From: Pseudobutyrivibrio sp.
GTDB taxonomy: Bacteria > Bacillota > Clostridia > Lachnospirales > Lachnospiraceae
Assembly: GCA_017557715.1 (NCBI GenBank)
Contig: JAFYYE010000281.1
Span: 1-5,128, forward strand
Reading direction: 5' to 3'
Length of the DNA stretch: 5,128 bases
Position 1 is the first letter of the stretch. Each line of letters opens with the position of its first letter. Positions 1 to 5,128 of this stretch are shown piece by piece. Below the pieces are notes generated by a model. The model did no database searches. It was not told the origin of the DNA and was given only the letters and a program-made list of their open reading frames with translations. The translations under genes were made by a program, and so were the position numbers.

Positions 1-1179
1 AAGCTGATAGAAGCTGTGCTGACCATTTGTACCTGGCTCACCAAAGATAACTGGGCCAGTAACATAATCAACAGGCTCACCAAAGCGGTTAACGCTCTTT
101 CCGTTTGACTCCATATCGAGCTGCTGTAAATGTGCTGGGAAGCGGCTAAGAGCCTGTGAATATGGAAGAACTGCTGTAGTCTCATAACCAAGTACGTTTC
201 TCTCATAAACACCAATAAGAGCATCAAGCATTGCAGGGTTCTTACGAATATCTGCATTGCGAGAATTTTTATCTTCTGCTGCTGCACCGTTTAAGAATCT
301 AGCAAATACTTCTGGACCAAATGCAAGTGAAAGCACTGCGCCACCTACTGAAGATGTAGATGAGTAGCGACCACCAATGTAATCATCCATGAAGAATGCA
401 TCTAAATAATCAGATGACTTTGCAAGAGGTGAAGCGTCTGATGTAACAGCAATCATATGCTTGCTAGCATCAAGCCCAGCCTTCTTTAAAGCATCCTTAA
501 CAAATGACTCGTTTGTAAGTGTCTCAAGTGTAGTACCTGACTTAGAAACGAGAATGAAAATAGAATGAGCAACATCAACACCAGCAAGAACTGATGCAGC
601 ATCATCTGGATCTACGTTTGAAATGAAACGTGCTTCCATCTTGAATGTGCCAGTAACCTTTGCCCAGTTCTCAAGTGCAAGATACATCGCACGAGGACCA
701 AGGTCTGAACCACCGATACCAATCTGAACTACTGTTGTGAACTTCTCGCCCTTTTCGTTAACGATTTCACCTGCGTGAACCTTGTTAGCGAAAGCTGCGA
801 TACGCTCCTGCTGCTTCACATAGAACTCTCTCTTGTTTACGCCATCAGCCATAACGTCTGAACCAAGCTGTCCACGTGTAAGCTGGTGAAGTACCAATCT
901 CTTTTCCCCTGTATTAATAACCTCTCCGTTGAAAAGTGCTGAGTATTTGTCGATAAGCTCAGCTTCATCAGCAAGGCTCTGAAGTGCATCAAGAACTGTG
1001 TCATCAACCTGCTTTGCAGCAAAGTTGTATGCCAAACCATTTGACATAGGTACTGAATACTCTGCAACACGCTTTGCACCATTTACCCCAGCCATAACTG
1101 ACTTAAGCTCTACCTGATTCTTCAACCCCTGAAGAGTCTTGTAAGATTCAAGCTTATCAAAATTATTCCATGCTACCAT
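1..1179 (-). CDS. pgi: Glucose-6-phosphate isomerase, long form (3' end cut by window edge)
   Basis: Cytoplasmic enzyme that interconverts glucose-6-phosphate and fructose-6-phosphate in glycolysis and gluconeogenesis. The open frame gives 393 residues and is still open at the left edge; long-form enzymes run to about 530-550, so roughly the last quarter is missing. Visible family features are RLVLHQLTRG (residues 94-103), the sugar-phosphate loop GIGGSDLGPR (154-163), VSKSGTTLET (211-220), GGRYS with Arg271, MESNGK with Glu357, and GEPGTNGQHSFYQL with His388. Glu357 and His388 fall at the numbering of the catalytic base and ring-opening histidine of the animal enzyme; the C-terminal catalytic lysine lies outside the window. 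The ATG at 1179 is chosen because AAAAGGAG precedes it by 7 bases. Codon use is more biased than in the operon upstream (no ATA isoleucine codon seen), as expected for a highly expressed gene. The sequence resembles what I remember of treponemal enzymes. Identification is secure. Confidence 0.97.
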   Translation of the reverse strand, partial: MVAWNNFDKLESYKTLQGLKNQVELKSVMAGVNGAKRVAEYSVPMSNGLAYNFAAKQVDDTVLDALQSLADEAELIDKYSALFNGEVINTGEKRLVLHQLTRGQLGSDVMADGVNKREFYVKQQERIAAFANKVHAGEIVNEKGEKFTTVVQIGIGGSDLGPRAMYLALENWAKVTGTFKMEARFISNVDPDDAASVLAGVDVAHSIFILVSKSGTTLETLTNESFVKDALKKAGLDASKHMIAVTSDASPLAKSSDYLDAFFMDDYIGGRYSSTSSVGGAVLSLAFGPEVFARFLNGAAAEDKNSRNADIRKNPAMLDALIGVYERNVLGYETTAVLPYSQALSRFPAHLQQLDMESNGKSVNRFGEPVDYVTGPVIFGEPGTNGQHSFYQL

Positions 1180-1186
1180 TTTCTAA

Positions 1187-1194
1187 CTCCTTTT
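1187..1194 (-). promoter_or_regulatory. Ribosome-binding site of pgi
   Basis: On the minus strand the bases read AAAAGGAG, and the GGAG core ends 7 bases before the ATG at 1179. This is a strong Shine-Dalgarno match at ideal spacing. It fixes the start of glucose-6-phosphate isomerase, whose first residues (MVAWNNF) are otherwise not diagnostic. Confidence 0.85.
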
Positions 1195-1222
1195 AAAATA
1201 TGAAAATTACTCTAAGCTACAT

Positions 1223-1235
1223 GTTTCTTAGGAAC
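1223..1235. repeat. Imperfect palindrome in the pgi leader
   Basis: GTTTCTTAGGAAC is a 13-base imperfect palindrome: every arm position pairs except one pair and the centre. It overlaps a second small inverted repeat, CTAAG at 1212-1216 and CTTAG at 1227-1231, which could form a 5-base-pair hairpin with a 10-base loop. Both lie downstream of the proposed promoter, inside the predicted pgi 5' leader. An operator or a leader hairpin is possible, but repeats this short arise by chance in AT-rich DNA and no regulator is recognised. Confidence 0.2.
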
Positions 1236-1261
1236 ATTACTTAACCGTTTTCTAACAAAAA

Positions 1262-1290
1262 ATTTTATAATAAATGCCGGTTCAATGCAA
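1262..1290 (-). promoter_or_regulatory. Candidate sigma-70-type promoter for pgi
   Basis: On the minus strand TTGCAT (1290-1285) serves as a -35 element and TAAAAT (1267-1262) as a -10 element, with a 17-base spacer. An overlapping TATAAA (1269-1264) would give a 15-base spacer. Transcription would begin near 1255, leaving a leader of about 75 bases before pgi. The gap, the codon bias and the housekeeping role of pgi all favour a promoter of its own. The match was made by eye in AT-rich DNA, so it is plausible but not proven. Confidence 0.4.
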
Positions 1291-1310
1291 TAAATTACGC
1301 CTATTTTTCA

Positions 1311-1330
1311 GTTTAATCTTTAAGATAAAC
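1311..1330. repeat. AT-rich inverted repeat just past the operon's last gene
   Basis: GTTTAATCT and AGATAAAC can pair as an 8-base-pair stem with one bulged A and a 3-base loop, 15 bases beyond the stop codon of the dehydrogenase gene. On the minus strand the stem is followed by CTGAAAAAT and not by a run of T, so it does not qualify as a standard intrinsic terminator. It may act as an mRNA 3'-end structure, a weak terminator or an operator upstream of the pgi promoter, or it may mean nothing. Confidence 0.25.
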
Positions 1331-1344
1331 CCCAATGTTACAGA

Positions 1345-2385
1345 TTAGTGTTTGAGCAACTCTGCGCAACTTATCATCACCTTAACATATTCCTCTTTTT
1401 TGTCTCTCATTACTTCAAATCCTGCCACTGCATCTTCAAGGTAATACTTGTGAGTGATTAACTTTTCAGGTTGAATTTTTCCCTGCTGCAACCTATCTAA
1501 CACATAATGCCAATCATCTTTTTCATCATGCGTGAAAGATGAATTCCAAGTCCCCTTCACTGTCAGCTGCTTCCTAAGTATCTGCCAGTAAATATCTCGC
1601 GGCAGCTCCATATCCGAATGAGGATTTCCCACAGTGCAAACCCGTCCCGATGGTGCCACAGATTTAATACCTATATTCAAAGCCTCATTTTTTCCAATAC
1701 ACTCGAAGAATATATCCGGCTTCACCCATTCGCTAGCATCTTCTTTGGAACCATCAAAATAATTCTCCTCAAGGATTCCCAGTTCCAATACTTTCTTCTT
1801 TTGGAACTCCTTATTTCCTATCGTATATACGTTTTCAACACCCATGTCTTTTAAGAACATAGTTACTAACAATCCGATGGTGCCAAGTCCCATAACTGTT
1901 ACTTTTACAGTCTTTACATCTATACCAGCATCCCACACCTGCCTTATTGCATGTACCGCCACCGCCATTGGCTCAAGCATTGCCGCCTGCTCCATAGACA
2001 CACCTTCAGGAAGCTCTATAAGATTCCATTCTGGCACCGTAACATATTCTGCAAAACCTCCATCGCGCCTGGAGCCAAGATACGAATAGTTCTTACACAT
2101 TTCGTATTTACGAATCTTACAGCACTCACATCCCATACATGGTATCAACGGAAAGATTCCTACTCTCTTCCCTTTCCATTTTCCTTCCGACACCACTTCC
2201 CCGGCAAACTCATGACCTATTACAAGGGGCATACTGTGGGCTCCATCCTTATATGCTCGTGGTATGTCCGAACCGCAGATTCCGCAGGACTTCACATTCA
2301 CTAAAACCTCCCCCTGTTTTGGGGAAGGTTTCTCTATATCCTCTACTCCTATTTTTCCAACATCCTTAAGCACTAATGCTTTCAT
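1345..2385 (-). CDS. Zinc-dependent polyol-phosphate dehydrogenase, GatD/TarJ-like (medium-chain dehydrogenase family)
   Basis: Predicted cytoplasmic oxidoreductase of 346 residues, the usual length for galactitol-1-phosphate dehydrogenase (GatD) and close to ribulose-5-phosphate reductase TarJ. Catalytic zinc ligands are Cys37 (GICGSD), His58-Glu59 (GHEF) and Glu138 (LEPM). The structural zinc site is Cys83, Cys86, Cys89 and Cys97, with an additional Cys88. GSRRDGGFAEY (104-114) and ILRKQLTVKGTW resemble GatD. The nucleotide-binding glycines are GLGTIG (166-171). At the end of the second Rossmann strand, where NAD enzymes carry an acidic residue, it has Gly190-Asn-Lys, which suggests NADPH. 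In context it most likely reduces a ketose phosphate to a polyol phosphate for the adjacent cytidylyltransferase. Its ATG overlaps that gene's TGA by four bases, and GAGG sits 8 bases upstream. A catabolic galactitol-type role is less likely because no transport or kinase gene is adjacent. The exact substrate is unknown. Confidence 0.9.
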   Translation of the reverse strand: MKALVLKDVGKIGVEDIEKPSPKQGEVLVNVKSCGICGSDIPRAYKDGAHSMPLVIGHEFAGEVVSEGKWKGKRVGIFPLIPCMGCECCKIRKYEMCKNYSYLGSRRDGGFAEYVTVPEWNLIELPEGVSMEQAAMLEPMAVAVHAIRQVWDAGIDVKTVKVTVMGLGTIGLLVTMFLKDMGVENVYTIGNKEFQKKKVLELGILEENYFDGSKEDASEWVKPDIFFECIGKNEALNIGIKSVAPSGRVCTVGNPHSDMELPRDIYWQILRKQLTVKGTWNSSFTHDEKDDWHYVLDRLQQGKIQPEKLITHKYYLEDAVAGFEVMRDKKEEYVKVMISCAELLKH

Positions 2386-3083
2386 TTTGTTGTCCTCATT
2401 ATTTCCACAAATCGCTCTAAATCTGCCTGTGTGGTGATTTTGAAATTCATCTCATCACCCTCTATCATATGCATATTCATTTTTGCCTTCACAGCTGGCT
2501 CTGTAGAACCGTTAATCTTTCCAATCTCGCCGCTATCGGCAAGCTCTTTATTCGCTACACAGTATTTTCCATATACAAAGGTTTCTGGCGCCTGCCCTGC
2601 AAATATCTCTTTACGATTTAAGAGAGAATCAATACTCTCACCATCCTTGCTGAGATACACTGTATCCTTCATTGGAAGCACTGGTATCACTCCGTCAAAA
2701 CCTTCCATTCCTTCAATAGACCTTTTTATCATATCCTCAGAAAGTAAAGGTCTTGCTGCATCATGAATAAACACATAATCATAATCCTCTGCCACGTTAC
2801 AAATATCCGTCAGCGCATTTAAAATCGACCCCTGACGATTCTCCCCCGGCGCAGAAAATCCTAATAATTTATCAGCAATACCATCCTCAACCATCCATTC
2901 CCTAATTGCCTGATGCCACTGCTCCTCAGCCACAATCTGAATCTTATCTATGTATTCACTTTTATCGAGAGTATCCAGGCAATATGCAATGATTGGCCGA
3001 TTTTCCACCACAAAATACTGTTTTGGAATCTCCAAGCCCATCCTGCTGCCTGTTCCCCCGGAAAGTACTATTGCTATATTCAT
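2382..3083 (-). CDS. CTP:polyol-phosphate cytidylyltransferase, IspD/TarI family
   Basis: Predicted cytoplasmic cytidylyltransferase (233 residues; TarI and IspD are about 230-240) that joins CTP and a polyol phosphate to give a CDP-polyol and pyrophosphate. The N-terminal nucleotide loop is SGGTGSRMG (8-16), with Arg14, followed by PKQ with Lys21. Other family positions are Arg83 in ENRQGS, HDAARP (107-112), Asp140-Thr141 in PMKDT, Arg157 before the EIFAGQAPE segment, and Lys215 in NFKITT. The last motif reads more like TarI than the IKVT of typical IspD. Neighbouring dehydrogenase and transferase genes, and the absence of ispF beside it, support TarI-type ribitol-5-phosphate or related polyol-phosphate activation over isoprenoid synthesis. 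The start codon overlaps the epimerase stop as ATGA, with AGGA 10 bases upstream. Family assignment is firm; TarI versus IspD function is an inference from context. Confidence 0.9.
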   Translation of the reverse strand: MNIAIVLSGGTGSRMGLEIPKQYFVVENRPIIAYCLDTLDKSEYIDKIQIVAEEQWHQAIREWMVEDGIADKLLGFSAPGENRQGSILNALTDICNVAEDYDYVFIHDAARPLLSEDMIKRSIEGMEGFDGVIPVLPMKDTVYLSKDGESIDSLLNRKEIFAGQAPETFVYGKYCVANKELADSGEIGKINGSTEPAVKAKMNMHMIEGDEMNFKITTQADLERFVEIMRTTK

Positions 3084-3742
3084 ATTCTTAATTTCCTAAT
3101 ATCCGCCAATATATCTTTATAGGATCTACCCCTGTCAAAAAGAAGGGTTGTACCAAGAATGAAACCATCCACTCCTTTAGGTGCAAATTCTAATATCTTG
3201 CCGCCTGAGCAGGCACCGTCCCAGTACAACTTGAATCCAAACTCTTCCTTATACTCCAGAAGCTTCTCCACCTTCTGACCTACATACGGAAGATACATCT
3301 GTCCTGCATTACCTGGATTTACAGACATGACAAGTACTTTATCTACAATCCTGAGCATCTCCTTGACTGTCTCGATACTTGTTCCAGGGTTGATTGCAAT
3401 TCCAGGTATCATTCCTGCATCTATTATCTTCTGCAGTGTGGTAGATGGGTGATACTCTGCCTCTGGATGAATATAAATCGTATCCCCTTTTCGAAGATGA
3501 TTTATAAACAATTCCACTGTGTTGTTAGGATGTTCCACCATCAAGTGCACATCAAGAGGCTTAAATGTTACCCCTGCAATATAGCTCATGTCATTTAAAG
3601 ACATGGCGAAATTAGGTACGAATCTACCATCCATAATATCGATATGGAAGGAATCGATTCCCCCCTCTTCAAGCTCATTAATCTCTCTAGCCAAATGTCC
3701 ATAGTTTGCGCACATCATTGATGCATTTAATTCAAACTCCAT
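3080..3742 (-). CDS. Ketose-phosphate 3-epimerase, ribulose-phosphate/allulose-6-phosphate 3-epimerase family, divergent
   Basis: TIM-barrel enzyme of 220 residues, normal length for the family, predicted to invert C3 of a ketose phosphate such as ribulose-5-phosphate/xylulose-5-phosphate. Metal and catalytic positions are all kept: His33 and Asp35 in FHIDIMDG, His66 in DVHLMV, and Asp175 in YWDGAC. Ser8 in the first strand and the flexible loop MSVNPGNAGQ (139-148) are also recognisable. Departures from housekeeping Rpe are SMMC for the usual PSILS, NAGQ for FGGQ, WDGAC for VDGGV and GTTLLF for GSAIF. Several of these resemble allulose-6-phosphate 3-epimerase (AlsE: SLMC, FAGQ, DGSC, GTSGLF). 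AGGAG 9 bases upstream supports the ATG at 3742. It lies 29 bases after the transferase gene and overlaps the cytidylyltransferase by four bases, so it probably supplies the sugar isomer for the CDP-polyol made by the operon. It is unlikely to be the cell's main pentose-phosphate enzyme. Family is confident; substrate is open. Confidence 0.88.
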   Translation of the reverse strand: MEFELNASMMCANYGHLAREINELEEGGIDSFHIDIMDGRFVPNFAMSLNDMSYIAGVTFKPLDVHLMVEHPNNTVELFINHLRKGDTIYIHPEAEYHPSTTLQKIIDAGMIPGIAINPGTSIETVKEMLRIVDKVLVMSVNPGNAGQMYLPYVGQKVEKLLEYKEEFGFKLYWDGACSGGKILEFAPKGVDGFILGTTLLFDRGRSYKDILADIRKLRI

Positions 3743-3751
3743 GACTCCACT

Positions 3752-3756
3752 CTCCT
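3752..3756 (-). promoter_or_regulatory. Ribosome-binding site of the epimerase gene
   Basis: AGGAG on the minus strand lies 9 bases before the ATG at 3742, in the 29-base gap after the transferase gene. A second GGAG just 2 bases from the ATG is too close to work. The gap has no promoter-like or terminator-like structure, which supports co-transcription with the gene upstream. Confidence 0.65.
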
Positions 3757-3771
3757 AACTCAAAGCTTAAA

Positions 3772-5127
3772 TCATTCGCAGCAAAGCACGTCTACATTTT
3801 GTATCATAATAGGCTTCTCCAGCTTCTCATATAACTCCACCACACTACTTCCGTCACCATAGTAGGCGTCGCTGATTATAATAGCCCTGTCCATTTCTGG
3901 GGTGTCATCATAAATGCCCCAGCCCTCTTCTTTGTACTCCTTTACTATTTGTCTGTATTCCTCCAAAATCTGTGGCACCATACTCTCCAAGGTTGCCTCT
4001 ACTAATGGATGTGGTCGCCATAAAAGAGTCACCTCATCTTTATTCTCTTTAAAGATTTCTAGCACATCCTTTATCTTTTTAATCATCTTTTCTTCCTGAT
4101 TCAGAATGGCTATTACGCCCGTGTTATAAAAGACGATTTTCTTTCTTGTTCCATCAGGCTTTTGTATTATCTTTTCCCAATCCTCTGGAATCACCTGTGG
4201 CTCATCTTTAAGCCTCAAGATTCTTTCTATCTTAGGTGAGCCTGTGCCCTTGATTTTACTTTCCCAAATCTCTCTGGTTTCCTCACCGAAATGCTTCACT
4301 AGACACATCACATATGCCTGCTTCATTTTTTCAGATTGGACAATGACCTCATCTGAATTTACAACTCCTCCTGTAAGAGCAAATCCAAATATTTTGTCCA
4401 TCACGTCCTCATTTTCCAAGTCAGGCTCTGCCAGTACAAAATATGGAATATATATCAATTTATCCGTAAACTTCTTCAAGTTATCTGTATAGAAAAATGG
4501 ATGAACGCTGGTAACATAATTACCGTTGTCGTATGGATTATGAATATAGATTTCGTCTGGGTGCACCCCTTCAAAATCAAATTTCTGGAAGTCTGTGATA
4601 GGCACATAATCAGGATATTGATTTCCCTCATAGTACATCTGCTTCAACGCGCCCTTGTCATCTCGCTCAAAATATGGAATCGGAATAACGAAGTCTTCAC
4701 AGTTCTCATCATCCCTTGCCTTCATCCAAACAGATTCCAGTGAATCCCACATAGAAGCCTTGTAAGGCAAAAATACTGTCACCGTTTTTATCTTGATATC
4801 CGAATTAGCACTTTTTTCAATTTCATTAATAGCTTGATCTAATCCGACTCTGGCTGATGAAGCTGCCAGGCCCCTGTCGCTTTGAATTTCTTCATGAATC
4901 TCGTAAAGAATCTCGCAATACTCCTCCAGTTTCTTTACAGTAGGCGGATTTTCCCCTTCCTCGGCCTCGATAAATTCGCCAAGGGCTATAGCCTTTTCTT
5001 GACTGGTCTCCAGATACTGCAAAGCATTAGAAATATTGTCACTTGAGATTTCTAATTCTACGGCTTCGCTTAGTTTTCTAAATAGAGCGATGTAGTTTTC
5101 TACCTGCTTGAAACTGTGTTTTCTCAT
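3772..5127 (-). CDS. CDP-glycerol glycerophosphotransferase-like (polyol-phosphate transferase) protein, possibly 5'-incomplete
   Basis: A 451-residue protein that I place in the CDP-glycerol:glycerophosphotransferase (TagF/TarL-type, GT-B fold) superfamily. It is expected to move a polyol phosphate from a CDP carrier to a surface-polymer acceptor at the inner face of the membrane. Residues 1-110 are predicted helical, charged and without a signal peptide or membrane span. The first Rossmann-like half begins near IKTVTVFLPYK (113-123) and continues through PDEIYIHNPYD (190-200) and YVTSVHPFFY (204-213). The second half begins near KKIVFYNTG (329-337), followed by LLWRPHPL (368-375), which resembles the RxHP element of the family. 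The segment ISDAYYGDGSSVVELYEKL (418-436) sits where TagF has its TDYSSV motif. The ATG at 5127 is one base from the edge, so it may be an internal methionine and no ribosome-binding site can be checked. Linkage to CDP-polyol genes supports the function; donor and acceptor are unknown. Confidence 0.72.
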   Translation of the reverse strand: MRKHSFKQVENYIALFRKLSEAVELEISSDNISNALQYLETSQEKAIALGEFIEAEEGENPPTVKKLEEYCEILYEIHEEIQSDRGLAASSARVGLDQAINEIEKSANSDIKIKTVTVFLPYKASMWDSLESVWMKARDDENCEDFVIPIPYFERDDKGALKQMYYEGNQYPDYVPITDFQKFDFEGVHPDEIYIHNPYDNGNYVTSVHPFFYTDNLKKFTDKLIYIPYFVLAEPDLENEDVMDKIFGFALTGGVVNSDEVIVQSEKMKQAYVMCLVKHFGEETREIWESKIKGTGSPKIERILRLKDEPQVIPEDWEKIIQKPDGTRKKIVFYNTGVIAILNQEEKMIKKIKDVLEIFKENKDEVTLLWRPHPLVEATLESMVPQILEEYRQIVKEYKEEGWGIYDDTPEMDRAIIISDAYYGDGSSVVELYEKLEKPIMIQNVDVLCCE

Positions 5128-5128
5128 G

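Larger units (their letters stand above)
1180..1344. other. Intergenic region between the dehydrogenase gene and pgi
   Basis: This is the only sizeable non-coding stretch in the window and it is AT-rich. It holds the pgi ribosome-binding site, one candidate promoter and a few short inverted repeats, listed separately. I see no stem followed by a T-run on the minus strand, so transcription from the polyol operon may read through into pgi. No tRNA, riboswitch or small gene with a ribosome-binding site is apparent. Confidence 0.7.

Noticed and set aside
837..1082. Minus-strand open frame of 81 residues
   Set aside because: It lies in another frame inside pgi, whose own frame is continuous and carries all family motifs. 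The peptide has no recognisable features.
1311..1330. Rho-independent terminator after the dehydrogenase gene
   Set aside because: The stem is AT-rich and bulged, and no run of T follows it on the minus strand. It is recorded only as an inverted repeat.
1618..2369. Four overlapping plus-strand open frames
   Set aside because: They are antisense to the dehydrogenase gene, overlap each other in different frames, and have no ribosome-binding sites or recognisable products.
2382..3083. Calling the cytidylyltransferase ispD of the isoprenoid pathway
   Set aside because: Family motifs are shared, but the NFKITT motif and the dehydrogenase, epimerase and transferase neighbours point to polyol-phosphate activation. 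No ispF or other pathway gene is adjacent.
2431..3122. Plus-strand open frames opposite the cytidylyltransferase
   Set aside because: They are antisense to a gene with clear catalytic motifs, and their hydrophobic composition is typical of shadow frames.
3914..4743. Three plus-strand open frames opposite the transferase
   Set aside because: They are short, antisense to a continuous 451-codon frame, and encode no recognisable motif.
1..5128. CRISPR array, insertion sequence, tRNA or phage genes
   Set aside because: No regularly spaced direct repeats, transposase motifs, terminal inverted repeats or tRNA-like cloverleaf were seen. Nearly all of the window is accounted for by five metabolic genes.

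Overview
The window holds five protein-coding genes, all on the minus strand, and one intergenic stretch of 165 bases. Base composition (moderately AT-rich), clear AGGAG/GGAG ribosome-binding sites, tight ATGA overlaps and protein flavour suggest an anaerobic low-GC Gram-positive bacterium, most likely of the Lachnospiraceae (Butyrivibrio/Pseudobutyrivibrio-like). This placement is an inference from recalled protein resemblance. A treponeme is the main alternative, because the pgi product resembles my memory of spirochaete enzymes.

Reading in the direction of transcription (right to left): (1) 5127-3772, a 451-residue CDP-glycerol glycerophosphotransferase-like protein whose true start may lie beyond the right edge; (2) 3742-3080, a divergent ribulose-phosphate/allulose-6-phosphate 3-epimerase family protein that keeps its metal and catalytic residues; (3) 3083-2382, an IspD/TarI-type CTP:polyol-phosphate cytidylyltransferase; (4) 2385-1345, a zinc-dependent GatD/TarJ-type polyol-phosphate dehydrogenase. 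Genes 2-3 and 3-4 overlap by four bases (ATGA) and genes 1-2 are 29 bases apart, so these four form one operon whose promoter lies off the right edge. After a 165-base gap with a plausible promoter comes (5) 1179-1, the first 393 codons of glucose-6-phosphate isomerase (pgi), cut by the left edge.

The four-gene operon reads as a compact pathway. An epimerase sets the stereochemistry of a ketose phosphate, a dehydrogenase reduces it to a polyol phosphate, a cytidylyltransferase activates it as a CDP-polyol, and a transferase adds the polyol phosphate to an acceptor. This is the logic of CDP-ribitol synthesis by TarI/TarJ in wall teichoic acid, with an added epimerase. The polyol made (ribitol, arabinitol, xylitol or a hexitol) cannot be read from the sequence. 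The operon is probably part of a larger cell-surface polysaccharide or teichoic-acid-like cluster to the right. pgi looks like an independently expressed housekeeping gene at its edge.
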